Assembly: GCA_023388995.1 (NCBI GenBank)
Contig: JAEWFD010000025.1
Location: forward strand, 31,959-95,958
Direction: 5' to 3'
Length of the DNA stretch: 64,000 nucleotides
From: Bacillota bacterium
Lineage (GTDB): Bacteria; Bacillota_I; Bacilli_A; Erysipelotrichales; Erysipelotrichaceae
The translations under genes were made by a program, and so were the position numbers. The notes under the pieces are model-generated. The model was not told where the DNA came from and searched no databases. It was given only the letters and a program-made list of their open reading frames with translations. This document shows, piece after piece, positions 34,884 to 43,703 of the stretch; positions within the stretch are counted from its first letter, which is position 1, and the number at the start of each line of letters is the position of its first letter.

Positions 34884-35502
34884 GTTCTCTCGCCTCCTTA
34901 ATACTATATAGCACTCGATCAATTGTAATCGGACCTTCCCGCAATACTTTGATCTCTTCTTCCGTTAAATCTAAGATTGTTGAAGCACGTCCGCCTTTGC
35001 TGTCACCTTCGACAATGCCATCGATTCTTCCATCCAGCTGATCAAATGTTTCTTTGCTGGTTGTGGCTGCACTTTGTCCGCTGATATTGGCACTCGTAAC
35101 CAGCAACGGTACTCCTACTTTCTCAATCAAGCGAATTACAAATTCATCATCTGCCATGCGAATAGCAATCGTTTCCTCACCATTTGTTACAAAAGCAGGA
35201 ACGGAGTCCTGTTTTTTGAGTACAATGGTTAATGCACCTGGCATCCATTTATCAATAATAATTTGTGCTTGTTCATTTACTTGTGCAATAGAATTGATTT
35301 GGTTCTTATTTGATACCATCATGGGAAGAGGTTTGGTATCCGGTCGAACCTTCGCTTCTTTCAATCGTGTAATAGCATCCTCTGAATCATACCGTACTGC
35401 TAATCCAAATACTGTATCTGTCGGAAAGGCTACAACCTGTCCTTCCTGCAGCATTGCGGCAATTTCATCAATCTGAATACTGTTGAGTAGTTTTGTTTTC
35501 AT
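34861..35502 (-). CDS. Threonylcarbamoyl-AMP synthase (Sua5/TsaC/YwlC family)
   Basis: 213 aa. The YrdC-type core shows GQVVAFPTDTVFGLA, KVRPDTKPLPMMV, VTSANISGQSA and STILDLT. It uses threonine, bicarbonate and ATP to make the intermediate for t6A37 in tRNAs reading ANN codons. The length is that of TsaC-type enzymes without the extra Sua5 domain. It is the first gene of the unit that continues to atpC; the promoter was not clearly recognised. Confidence 0.92.
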   Translation of the reverse strand: MKTKLLNSIQIDEIAAMLQEGQVVAFPTDTVFGLAVRYDSEDAITRLKEAKVRPDTKPLPMMVSNKNQINSIAQVNEQAQIIIDKWMPGALTIVLKKQDSVPAFVTNGEETIAIRMADDEFVIRLIEKVGVPLLVTSANISGQSAATTSKETFDQLDGRIDGIVEGDSKGGRASTILDLTEEEIKVLREGPITIDRVLYSIKEAREHEDRNRE

Positions 35503-36000
35503 AGTCTATTCTCCCGCTTTCTATTCTATCATATTTGCTTCTATTTTAAGCATTGATTTGATGCTTTATCCGTATTTATCTGTCGAATGATTGTTTGTTT
35601 TTGATCCTTGACAGGCAAATTCCGATTTATGAAAGCGCTTGTGAAATTCGTTATTATAGTATCATGCTTGTTATGAAATCTCAATAAGATTTAGTGTAAC
35701 TATTGATAGGTTTATCCTATATTCTTATTAGAATACAGAAAAATAAAGATAAAACAGAAATACGATTCAATACATTCTTATATGCAACTCATGGAAAGGC
35801 ATTTCTGCTCTGCTTTTAATTCATACGATTATCCGCTTTCTGCACAAGCCGTAATTTCAATGCAAGCACAAACACTATAAATTCATGCGAAAGCAGATTG
35901 TAAATTTCATTTCACAAACTACAGCACTTGGATGTATGTTAAAATACAATACGAAATGAATTTACGCTAACTCTGCAAAATAAGGACAGTAGGTGATAGT
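35503..36000. other. Long non-coding stretch with several inverted repeats
   Basis: No coding frame is convincing. Two adjacent dyads lie at 35706-35720 (ATAGG/CCTAT) and 35720-35735 (TATTCT/AGAATA). A long-range inverted repeat pairs 35901-35913 with 35953-35964 just upstream of the esterase gene. A partial cre-like sequence (TGAAAGCGCTTGTG) is at 35630-35643. Promoters for the flanking divergent genes must lie here but none is clear. Confidence 0.4.
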
Positions 36001-36894
36001 ATGTTGTGGAAAATGCTGCAGTTTGGTTCAAAGCTAGGGATGGAACTTTACTACCGAAGGGATCCTCGTCCTGCTGAATTGCCGATCAAAGAAAATATCC
36101 CTTATACTGCAAGCGGCTTAGAAGAACATAAGCTTGATATTATTTATCCTGCAAGCAAAAGGCAAAAATACCCTTATATTATAAACGTTCATGGCGGTTC
36201 TTTTTCCATGCATTCAAAAGACAAACTATACCGGCATTACGGCATGCGTTTGGCAAAGAGCTCATTTGCGGTGGTAAACATCAATTACAGGCTTGCACCG
36301 CAATTTACTTATCCTGCACAAATTCAAGATATGTTAGCTGCCATACAATTTATTTACGAATATGCAGACAGTCTATATTTAGATAATAACGCGATGTTTT
36401 TGACTGGTGATTCTGCAGGAGCTTATCTCGCTGCAATGGCTGCTTGCATCATGACAAATCCCTCGTTGCAAGAGAGCTATCAATTTCACAGCAATGCTGC
36501 ATGCAAAGCAATTGCCTTACATTGCGGCCTGTATGACTTCACTACTGCTATGGAACCGGCTATTACATTTCCAATGAAACGTCTTATGATTCAGACACTG
36601 TTTGGGAGAAAAGATTATACGCAAGCACAACATTTTTCTGCTTCATCTGTCTTTGCATTGCTAACCAGCCAATTTCCGCCTGCCTATCTTATGGACTATG
36701 AAAAGAACTCTTTTCACCTTGAAGCACTCCGATTTGCCAAATTACTGGAAGAACATCAAATTATTCATCAGCTTCATTTATTTAAAAAAGAAGAAAACCT
36801 AATTCATTCTTTTCATATCATCAGCAAATATCCGCAAAGCACTATTGTTTTAGAAGAAACTCTTTCCTTTTTCGAATCCTTCATCGAGTTATGA
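36001..36894 (+). CDS. Alpha/beta hydrolase, esterase/lipase of the HSL type
   Basis: 297 aa. The oxyanion motif HGGS (residues 64-67), NYRLAP and the nucleophile motif GDSAGA (Ser138) mark the hormone-sensitive-lipase-like branch; the final His would lie in LIHSFHI. No signal peptide, so it is probably cytoplasmic. The ribosome site AGTAGGTGA is modest. It precedes the GntR gene on the same strand by 122 bp, but that gene has its own promoter. Substrate unknown. Confidence 0.82.
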   Translation: MLWKMLQFGSKLGMELYYRRDPRPAELPIKENIPYTASGLEEHKLDIIYPASKRQKYPYIINVHGGSFSMHSKDKLYRHYGMRLAKSSFAVVNINYRLAPQFTYPAQIQDMLAAIQFIYEYADSLYLDNNAMFLTGDSAGAYLAAMAACIMTNPSLQESYQFHSNAACKAIALHCGLYDFTTAMEPAITFPMKRLMIQTLFGRKDYTQAQHFSASSVFALLTSQFPPAYLMDYEKNSFHLEALRFAKLLEEHQIIHQLHLFKKEENLIHSFHIISKYPQSTIVLEETLSFFESFIEL

Positions 36895-36937
36895 TTGAAT
36901 TTAACGGTATTTTTTGTCTTGCCTAATAATTCATTCG

Positions 36938-36957
36938 ACCAATATAATTCATTGGTA
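36938..36957. promoter_or_regulatory. Operator-like site upstream of the GntR gene
   Basis: ACCAAT (36938-36943) and ATTGGT (36951-36956) form a dyad just before the -35. The segment 36946-36957 (AATTCATTGGTA) is repeated exactly in the promoter region of the PTS operon at 43433-43444. Confidence 0.55.
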
Positions 36958-36961
36958 TCTA

Positions 36962-36990
36962 TTGCATTCTTATATCACCATCGTTATAAT
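36962..36990 (+). promoter_or_regulatory. Promoter of the GntR/UTRA regulator
   Basis: TTGCAT (36962-36967), a 17-nt spacer and a perfect TATAAT (36985-36990), 26 nt before the ATG. Confidence 0.75.
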
Positions 36991-37016
36991 AGTCCTATTA
37001 GTAGAAGAGGTCACAT

Positions 37017-37718
37017 ATGCAAGCAAAACACAAACTTATCAGCAATCAAATTGAAGAAGATATCATGAATCATGTCTATACCACAAAATTACCAACTGAA
37101 GATCAGTTGATTGAACGATATGAAGTCAGCAGAAACACGATCCGCAAAGCAATCACAACCCTGGTGCAAAAAGGTATCATTATGCCCATTCAAGGGAGCG
37201 GAATGTTTATTCGCAAAAAATATGCCGAAGGATATCAAGTACTGGAAAATTTCCGCGGCTTAACACAAGATGTATCCCGCCGCACTTTGGAGAATATTGT
37301 ACTCGGTTTTGATCTTGTGAAAGCTGATGAAAGACTGGCAGAGATCATGGGATGTGAGATTGATACACCGCTATATTATGTGAATCGTTTGCGTATTGTA
37401 GATGGCAAGAAGTTAGTTGTGGAATATTCTTATTTCAATAAGCTAATCATTCCTTATTTAAGCGAAGAGATTGTTAAAGGGTCAATCTATCAATATGTGA
37501 CCAACGATTTACGGCTCGAGATCGGCTATGCAGACCGTATCATCAGAGCAGATAAACTTGATAAAATAAATGCTGAACATTTGGGTTTGCAGGAGCATGA
37601 TCCAGTATTAGTCACAGAAAACTTGGCAATGCTAAAGAACGGCATGATCTTTGACTATTCATTTGACTACTATCATTATGAGCATACAAAATTCCTGAAA
37701 CTATCTAATTTTCTATAA
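37017..37718 (+). CDS. GntR-family regulator with UTRA domain
   Basis: 233 aa. Residues 1-65 are a GntR winged helix (LPTEDQLIERYEVSRNTIRKAITTLVQKGII), the rest is a UTRA ligand domain (VNRLRIVDGKKLVVEYSYF, NLAMLKNGMIFDYSFDYY). Such regulators usually sense sugar phosphates and repress sugar operons. It is next to the beta-glucoside PTS operon and shares an operator-like motif with that operon, so it is the likely repressor with a phosphorylated beta-glucoside as inducer. AAGAGG precedes the ATG. Confidence 0.88.
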   Translation: MQAKHKLISNQIEEDIMNHVYTTKLPTEDQLIERYEVSRNTIRKAITTLVQKGIIMPIQGSGMFIRKKYAEGYQVLENFRGLTQDVSRRTLENIVLGFDLVKADERLAEIMGCEIDTPLYYVNRLRIVDGKKLVVEYSYFNKLIIPYLSEEIVKGSIYQYVTNDLRLEIGYADRIIRADKLDKINAEHLGLQEHDPVLVTENLAMLKNGMIFDYSFDYYHYEHTKFLKLSNFL

Positions 37719-37807
37719 TTTCTGTATAATTCCTATCGCGGCGCTATCTTTAGTTTTGACATATTCATTGAAATGGATATGTTTTTTGTCTCAACTATGA
37801 AATATGG

Positions 37808-38329
37808 TTATTCAATTCTTATTTTTTCAGGCACAACATTTATTATTCGGTCATTCTCGTCATAAAAAGATACAATAGAATTTGCAGGAGCAATCCAAAC
37901 AAAAGGACGAAACTGGTCTATGTTTTGTTCTTGGACGGTTTGACCATAATCAATCACAAGCCGCTTTATCCGAAGGTAATTCATTGACAGATAAATTACT
38001 TGATCCTCTGTTTCTATCTGTAAAACAGAATCTGCAATAAAAGGGCTTTGACCGCCAGCTTTGAACAAATAAGTACCGAACAATGCATTCTTTTGAACAT
38101 ATAAAGAATATACATGACTACGATATATATCATCATAAAATAACATGGCTATGACTGCATTCACCTTTTCGGATGATACCTGCCAATCTGCATTAATTTG
38201 CTGTGATGATCTAGCATCTTGTTCGATCTTATGATTTACCACACCAAACAATCCACTTTCATAGAGAAAAGCTCCTAAAAGAACAATAATGATTAACTTA
38301 TATGCAAATCCTGTTATCTTCTGTTTCAT
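37808..38329 (-). CDS. Membrane-anchored protein of unknown function
   Basis: 173 aa: one N-terminal hydrophobic helix (about 9-28), then an extracytoplasmic domain of mixed strands without recognisable motifs or cysteines. A good ribosome site (GGGGGAG) lies before the ATG. It stands between the GntR gene and the GH4 gene but behind a terminator, so it is not clearly part of the sugar operon. I do not recognise the family. Confidence 0.55.
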   Translation of the reverse strand: MKQKITGFAYKLIIIVLLGAFLYESGLFGVVNHKIEQDARSSQQINADWQVSSEKVNAVIAMLFYDDIYRSHVYSLYVQKNALFGTYLFKAGGQSPFIADSVLQIETEDQVIYLSMNYLRIKRLVIDYGQTVQEQNIDQFRPFVWIAPANSIVSFYDENDRIINVVPEKIRIE

Positions 38330-38446
38330 GAGCTCCCCCTACGCACTATGCATTAAGATTGCCTGCATAGTCTGCTGCTCGTAATCATATCATTTATACA
38401 ATATATAGATCAATTAAACTTGATAATCTCTTTTATTTTGTGAAAC

Positions 38447-38478
38447 AAGAAAACTGCCCCGATTCACAAGAGCAGTTT
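38447..38478 (-). terminator. Terminator of the beta-glucoside PTS operon
   Basis: AAACTGC (38451-38457) pairs with GCAGTTT (38472-38478), extended by two inner pairs; T-rich on the minus strand, 12 bp after the GH4 stop. Confidence 0.65.
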
Positions 38479-38489
38479 CTTAATTTTAT

Positions 38490-39851
38490 TTAACTCTTTT
38501 CTTTCAAGCCCGCAATAACTTCTTTGAACTGTGGTAAATGAGCTTCATTCGCCACTAACATTTCATCCAGCAATTCCTTGCAGATACTGCCGGAAGGAAT
38601 CAACGGATGCATGGTAAATGCTTGCAGTGCCATTTGATAGTTCCCTGTCACACCCGCTTCTATCATACATTGCTCCGTTGCTTTCAGTTGCTGAATCGTA
38701 CCTTTTACTGTCGGTTCAAACGTCCCCCAGGTTAATGGGACAGGTCCGTGGGATGTCATGATGGCGGAAATCTCCACAACAGTGTCATATGGCAATTCTG
38801 CAATAGCGCCTTTATTCATCGTATTCACGACCATTGTATTACGCTTGTTATTGAAGATCGAAGAAATGCACTCACATGCAGCATCGGAATAGTGCGCACC
38901 CCCACGCAATGAGAGCTGAGGAGGTTTTTCTTTTAATTCCAGATCTTTATATAATTCAAATAGCTCCAACTCTGTTTTTTTCACTACTTCAGCTCGCGTT
39001 TGATTGGTCTTGAATTGTTCCAATTCTTCTTTCAGCATATCTTTTTCTAGATAGAAATAACGATGATAGAAACATGGAAGCAGCTTTGTAGCCGCAACTT
39101 GATCATAGAGCATTGGAATATTCTTAATATTTTTTACTCCTGCAAATTGACTGGCATCTTCCAGATAGAACTTTTTGATTAAGTCAGCAGTGAGTTCGGT
39201 TCCCTCCTGATCCCAGACCCGATGATAGACAAAATGGTTTAATCCCCCGAATTGGAATGTCAGTGTTTGGTCAAAATCCGGATATCCCATTGCTTGGTTA
39301 TCCATTTGAATTAAAGACAACGGAACATTGCATAGACCGATTGTTTTCGGCCACTTTCCAAACCGAATGACAGCCTCTGTAATCACACCAGCAGGATTGG
39401 TGAAGTTAATCAGCCAAGCATTCGGACATTTGCGCTTCATGATAGCAACCAAATCCAATATAACGGGAATTGTCCGAAATGCCTTCATAATGCCGCCGGC
39501 CCCATTCGTTTCCTGGCCGATAATTCCTTTTTTAAGCGGAATTCTTTCATCTAGCATCCGTGCTTCTAATTGTCCAACCCGAAATTGCGTTGTTACGAAA
39601 TCAGCATCTTCCAACGCCTCTTCTTTGTCATAAGAAAGAACAACTTTCCATGGCAGTTTCGCATTTTCAATCATTCGTTTGGCTAATGCACCAACAATCT
39701 CCAGTTTTTCTCTTCCCTCTTCGATATCAACCAGCCAGATTTCCTGAATCGGCAGTTCTTTGCTTCGTTTTATAAATCCATCGATCAATTCCGGCGTGTA
39801 GCTGCTGCCGCCGCCAATCGTAACAATCTTCAGTAGCTTCTTTTGTTCCAA
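38490..39851 (-). CDS. Family 4 glycoside hydrolase, likely 6-phospho-beta-glucosidase
   Basis: 453 aa. The NAD-binding start KIVTIGGGSSYTPELIDG, the segment NFTNPAGVITEAV, the metal-ligand region GLCNVP, and GLNHF are typical of GH4 enzymes (CelF/LicH type), which use NAD+ and a divalent metal to split 6-phospho-glucosides by an oxidation-elimination route. I choose the TTG at 39851, which has GGAGGTG 6 nt upstream and clears the GH1 stop; an ATG at 39878 is in frame but lacks a ribosome site. It is last in the PTS operon. Confidence 0.88.
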   Translation of the reverse strand: MEQKKLLKIVTIGGGSSYTPELIDGFIKRSKELPIQEIWLVDIEEGREKLEIVGALAKRMIENAKLPWKVVLSYDKEEALEDADFVTTQFRVGQLEARMLDERIPLKKGIIGQETNGAGGIMKAFRTIPVILDLVAIMKRKCPNAWLINFTNPAGVITEAVIRFGKWPKTIGLCNVPLSLIQMDNQAMGYPDFDQTLTFQFGGLNHFVYHRVWDQEGTELTADLIKKFYLEDASQFAGVKNIKNIPMLYDQVAATKLLPCFYHRYFYLEKDMLKEELEQFKTNQTRAEVVKKTELELFELYKDLELKEKPPQLSLRGGAHYSDAACECISSIFNNKRNTMVVNTMNKGAIAELPYDTVVEISAIMTSHGPVPLTWGTFEPTVKGTIQQLKATEQCMIEAGVTGNYQMALQAFTMHPLIPSGSICKELLDEMLVANEAHLPQFKEVIAGLKEKS

Positions 39852-39867
39852 CTCGTTCACCTCCAAA

Positions 39868-41283
39868 TCAAAGCCCATTCTGCTTGATTACTTGCTGATA
39901 CCATGCAAAAGATTCTTTCTTAATTCTCGTCAAATTTTCATTCTCGAAATCAATATAAACGAAACCATAACGCTTTTGATACCCATTCAGCCAGCTCAAT
40001 AAGTCAGTAAAAGACCAAGTGCAATATCCCAGTAAATGAACACCTTCCTGAATTGCATCATAACATGCACGCACATGCAAATCTAAATAGGATATACGAT
40101 AGTCATCCTGAATTTTGCCATCAACCAACTGGTCATAAGCACCAAGTCCATTCTCACTAATTAAGATTGGAAGATGATAGCGGCTTTCCAATTCCCCAAG
40201 AGCTTTGGTCAATCCGGCCGGATCGATTGCCCAATCCCAATCAGTATAAGAGATCAGCGGATTATGCACTTGCTTATAAAGTCCTGGAATACCGCTTTCC
40301 TGCTGTGTTCCTTTTACACCATCAGTATTCATTTTGGCGAATGTAACACCATCCAGGGGATTATGCGCCAGCATTGCACTTTGGTAGTAGTTAATTCCAA
40401 TAAAATCAGCCTGGGTACATCCTTCCTGAAGCAGCAGTTCGTCCTCTTGCGTCATTGGTAGTTGATATCCCATACGTTCGATGAGAGCTTTACCTTTTTG
40501 CGGATATTCCCCTTTATGGTATAAATCCATCAAATACCAGCAATTTGTTTGATAGTAACGATCCAAAGCCTCTAAATCCTCTGCAGAAGAGGTAGCCGGA
40601 TAGCCCGGTGTATAGGCAATAGAAGATCCGATTTTACCTTCATAGCCTGTTTGCTTGAAGTGCTTGATTACTGCCGCATGAACAAGCGCCGTATGATGGA
40701 AGGTATTCAAATATTGCTGATAGTCTTGCAACTTAGGAGGATGCATTGCCAGCAAATATCCCAATTGCGTAAAAATATTAGGTTCATTTAATACAATCCA
40801 ATAGTTCACTTTGCCGTTGAAACGTTGAAAACATACTTGTGCATAGTGCAGAAAATCATCAACGATTGCTCTTGATTCCCAGCCTTTATACTCCTCTTGC
40901 AAAGCAAGGGGCAAATCCCAATGGTATAGTGTTACAATTGGTTCGATTTCTTTTTCCCGAAGCAAATCAATAAGCTGTTCATAGAACTGCATTCCTTGTT
41001 CATTGACCTCTCCCCTGCCAGACGGCAAGATGCGCGGCCAACTAATAGAAAAACGATATGCTTTCAAGCCCATTTCTTTCATCAGCTGGACATCTTCTCG
41101 CATCCGATGATAGTGATCACAAGCGACATTGCCATTTGTATTCTGAAACGTGTTCCCCGGTATATTAGCATATACATCCCAAATGGAAAGGCCTTTATGA
41201 TCGGCTTGATAAGCTCCTTCTATTTGATATGCGCTTGATGCACTCCCCCATAAAAAATTACTGGGAAATACGATCTTATTCAT
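39868..41283 (-). CDS. Family 1 glycoside hydrolase, 6-phospho-beta-glucosidase
   Basis: 471 aa. FPSNFLWGSASSAYQIEGA opens the barrel, the acid/base Glu is in VLNEPN and the nucleophile Glu in ISENGLG; WSFTDLLSWLNGYQKRYGFVYID carries the phosphate-site region. It would cut PTS-imported beta-glucoside phosphates in the cytoplasm. I use the ATG at 41283, which overlaps the 72-aa gene by 8 bp; the frame is open to 41379 but that would overlap much more and does not fit the family's usual start. Confidence 0.93.
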   Translation of the reverse strand: MNKIVFPSNFLWGSASSAYQIEGAYQADHKGLSIWDVYANIPGNTFQNTNGNVACDHYHRMREDVQLMKEMGLKAYRFSISWPRILPSGRGEVNEQGMQFYEQLIDLLREKEIEPIVTLYHWDLPLALQEEYKGWESRAIVDDFLHYAQVCFQRFNGKVNYWIVLNEPNIFTQLGYLLAMHPPKLQDYQQYLNTFHHTALVHAAVIKHFKQTGYEGKIGSSIAYTPGYPATSSAEDLEALDRYYQTNCWYLMDLYHKGEYPQKGKALIERMGYQLPMTQEDELLLQEGCTQADFIGINYYQSAMLAHNPLDGVTFAKMNTDGVKGTQQESGIPGLYKQVHNPLISYTDWDWAIDPAGLTKALGELESRYHLPILISENGLGAYDQLVDGKIQDDYRISYLDLHVRACYDAIQEGVHLLGYCTWSFTDLLSWLNGYQKRYGFVYIDFENENLTRIKKESFAWYQQVIKQNGL

Positions 41284-41494
41284 AATCCACCGTAAAGTAC
41301 AATGCCGATCCGTACTTGGACTTTTTAATTTCTTTTTTTGCTGCTGCCGCTGCTTTTTCCGCATCCCCTGTATGCTCAAAAAATAATTTCATATTGTCCT
41401 TATGATGCAATTGAAATGTAATATCTTCTATTGTCTTTTCATGCAATAACTCTATAATATATTCTCTTTTTAATGGGCTTTGAACACATACCAT
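41276..41494 (-). CDS. 72-aa protein of unknown function in the PTS operon
   Basis: 72 aa, charged, with a helical middle (GDAEKAAAAAKKEIKKSKYG) and a C-terminal strand ending FTVDYE. AGGAGG lies 8 nt before the ATG, so it is almost certainly translated. It sits between DUF3284 and GH1, overlapping the latter by 8 bp. I recognise no domain; the place in the operon suggests a role linked to the sugar system. Confidence 0.7.
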   Translation of the reverse strand: MVCVQSPLKREYIIELLHEKTIEDITFQLHHKDNMKLFFEHTGDAEKAAAAAKKEIKKSKYGSALYFTVDYE

Positions 41495-41511
41495 ACATCA
41501 TTCCTCCTGCT

Positions 41512-41928
41512 TTATGAACTTTCGATCATTTGTTTCATCCGCTTTAACCGTTCAAGCAACTTGCGTGTTGCACCGCGACGTAAAACCGGCAATGCCATCA
41601 ATTTGTAATTCCATAACCGATATTGCTTGCTGGAGGCTTGCGCTTCTTCCTGCAAGGTTAAAATAGTAAACTCTTCACTTGGTTTTAACTCAAAGATCGT
41701 GCTAACCAGATCATGAGTAGAAGTTGTTTCTAACTGAATAGAGTGGTTTTCAATCATTTTGGAAACACGTTGCTTTACCTGAATTTTCTGCGCCATAAAA
41801 TTCAGTGTCTCCAGAGTGATTTCTTTTCCTTCAAGTTCTTCTTTGCTTCCATAGGAAGCAGCCAACTGCTCAATCAAAAAAGTCCAAACTTGTTCGATTG
41901 GTCGTTCAACCAGCACTTGTGCCTGCAT
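41512..41928 (-). CDS. DUF3284-like protein of the PTS operon
   Basis: 138 aa. The start VLVERPIEQVWTFLIEQL resembles the first strand and helix of a START/SRPBCC-like fold; the family (DUF3284) recurs beside lactose/cellobiose-type PTS genes, as here. Function unknown. AAAGGAGGG precedes two in-frame ATGs; the one at 41928 has the better spacing (7 nt). Confidence 0.7.
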   Translation of the reverse strand: MQAQVLVERPIEQVWTFLIEQLAASYGSKEELEGKEITLETLNFMAQKIQVKQRVSKMIENHSIQLETTSTHDLVSTIFELKPSEEFTILTLQEEAQASSKQYRLWNYKLMALPVLRRGATRKLLERLKRMKQMIESS

Positions 41929-41983
41929 CCTCATCCCTCCTTTGAAAGAAACGTCCCGTTGCATTCCAACAGGACGATTCTAA

Positions 41984-43306
41984 TTATGCTGCTTCTTTTT
42001 CTGATTCTTTATTTGCCATGATGACAAATGGAGCGTAGATTGCAAATGCCACAATCAGATTGACGATTGAGATAACAACTGCTCCCATGGAACCATTGGT
42101 TGCCAAGAAACCATTTAAGATTGGCGGAGTTGTCCATGGAACGGAATTTACTACCGGACCAGCAAATCCAACTTGTGTTGCAAAGTATGCAATTGCGGTC
42201 AAGATTGGAGAACTGATTACAAACGGAATCAGGAAGATTGGATTTAATACAACTGGAATACCAAACAAGATCGGTTCGTTGATCATGAAGATACCAGGGG
42301 CAAGACCTAGGTTGGCAATCTCTTTATGAGATTTTAGTTTTGAGAACAAGATAATTGCAACGATCAACGGCAATGTAGCACCGGAACCGCCAAGGAATAC
42401 ATATGCATCCCAAGATCCACGTACCCAAACAGAAAGTTGATCTGCACCGTTACCTACTTCACGAATCCCTCTTGCAAACAAGTCGATATTTTGCAAGCCC
42501 ATTGTTCCATAAACCGGAGACATGATTGCTTCCAGTAAGTTAGCACCATGCAGCCCGAAGAACCACAAGAACGGAACTAATGTAGATATAATCAAAATTG
42601 ATATAATATTTTGCCCTAAATTCATCAAAGCGCTGGAGATATTTACTTCAAACCAAGTAAATGCACTCATGCCTGTGAAACGGTTGAAGCAATATGCAAT
42701 AATACCCATTGCAAATACTGTTAAGAAACCTGGGATAATAGCAGCAAAACCGCGGCCTACTGCTGGTGGAACAGATTCCGGCATTTTGATAACCCATTTT
42801 TTATTAACTACCCAGAAGAAGATTTCCGGAGCTAACAAACCGATTACCAAGGAAACGAAGATACCTTGTGCAGCAAGGAAGTTAGTAACCCAGCTGGCAA
42901 CTGCTTCATTGTTTCTTGATAGAGCACCTAGCATAATGAAGCATCCGACATTAATCAATGCCGTAGAGATAGCATCTTTATTTTCTGCAATTGCCCGATT
43001 GTATCCTAGTGAGAAGCAAAGAGCCATTGCAAGAATACCGAATGTACCGCCTTCCATCAAACTGAATAACGGTGCAAGGTTGGCATTTGCCCAGACGATG
43101 AAACCTGATTCAGCTCCAATGAAGTTGGCCAAAAGGGACCAAGGAACAAAGAATACGTTGTTTAATAATACCGCAAAGGCTCCCACCATAATAAGCGGCA
43201 TCAGAGCAGCAAATGCATCACGGATTGCAACCAAGTGTTTTTGAGACCCGATTCTAGCTGCAATTGGAACGAATTTTTCTTCTAAGAAATAAATGAATCC
43301 TGACAT
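41984..43306 (-). CDS. PTS sugar transporter EIIC, lactose/cellobiose family
   Basis: 440 aa, ten or so membrane segments. The start FLEEKFVPIAARIGSQKHLVAIRD, then GLHGANLLEAIMSPV and INEPILFGIPVVLNP (with the catalytic-site Glu of NEP) are signatures of CelB/LacE-type EIIC. It carries the sugar across the membrane and hands it to EIIB-phosphate. No EIIA or EIIB gene is in the window, so these must be supplied from elsewhere. The ATG at 43306 follows AAAGGG; it is the first gene of the operon. Confidence 0.92.
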   Translation of the reverse strand: MSGFIYFLEEKFVPIAARIGSQKHLVAIRDAFAALMPLIMVGAFAVLLNNVFFVPWSLLANFIGAESGFIVWANANLAPLFSLMEGGTFGILAMALCFSLGYNRAIAENKDAISTALINVGCFIMLGALSRNNEAVASWVTNFLAAQGIFVSLVIGLLAPEIFFWVVNKKWVIKMPESVPPAVGRGFAAIIPGFLTVFAMGIIAYCFNRFTGMSAFTWFEVNISSALMNLGQNIISILIISTLVPFLWFFGLHGANLLEAIMSPVYGTMGLQNIDLFARGIREVGNGADQLSVWVRGSWDAYVFLGGSGATLPLIVAIILFSKLKSHKEIANLGLAPGIFMINEPILFGIPVVLNPIFLIPFVISSPILTAIAYFATQVGFAGPVVNSVPWTTPPILNGFLATNGSMGAVVISIVNLIVAFAIYAPFVIMANKESEKEAA

Positions 43307-43390
43307 AGCATTACCCTTTCTTTTTAGATCCATCGATCGTTTTATGTGAAACAGTCCTTCAGACGTCATGTTAGACTGTTTGGCACCGAT

Positions 43391-43404
43391 ATAAACCGCT
43401 TACA
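43391..43404 (-). promoter_or_regulatory. cre-like site in the leader of the PTS operon
   Basis: The minus strand reads TGTAAGCGGTTTAT, 12 of 14 positions of the CcpA site consensus TGWAANCGNTNWCA. It lies about 50 nt inside the transcript, a position where CcpA can act as a roadblock. Confidence 0.5.
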
Positions 43405-43432
43405 TCATTCCCTATACTATTTCGATGTTTAC

Positions 43433-43444
43433 AATTCATTGGTA
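43433..43444. promoter_or_regulatory. Operator-like motif shared with the GntR promoter
   Basis: AATTCATTGGTA is identical to 36946-36957. It lies 10-20 nt downstream of the deduced operon transcription start, a typical repressor position. Confidence 0.6.
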
Positions 43445-43459
43445 CAACTTACATTTATT

Positions 43460-43488
43460 ATTATATATATGATTGATACTAATGTAAA
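43460..43488 (-). promoter_or_regulatory. Promoter of the beta-glucoside PTS operon
   Basis: The minus strand reads TTTACA (43483-43488), a 17-nt spacer and a perfect TATAAT (43460-43465). The leader to the EIIC ATG is about 150 nt. Confidence 0.7.
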
Positions 43489-43596
43489 TAGGTTTTTCTA
43501 TTCTTTTTCATTTTAAGCAATTTAATTCTGCTTCTGTGGTGAATCTTGTCGAACTTCATTCAATTCTATGAAAGAATTAGGGAAAAAAGTAAGAAA

Positions 43597-43622
43597 ATTA
43601 AAAAGAAGGGTATTCCCTTCCT
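43597..43622 (-). terminator. Terminator of the cvfB-like gene
   Basis: GAAGGG (43605-43610) pairs with CCCTTC (43615-43620); the minus strand continues with TTTTT. It stands between the cvfB-like gene and the PTS promoter. Confidence 0.75.
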
Positions 43623-43703
43623 AGTTTTATGATACAAATAAACAATATTATCGAACTGCAATCAGATTTACACTGCTTTATTAGAACCGTTCACAACATT
43701 GAA

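Noticed and set aside
35630..35643. cre-like TGAAAGCGCTTGTG upstream of the sua5 unit
   Set aside because: Three of the last positions fail the CcpA consensus and neither neighbour is a sugar gene; noted only within the gap description.
42522..43244. 240-aa plus-strand open frame
   Set aside because: Antisense shadow of the EIIC gene, whose membrane segments and motifs are clear.
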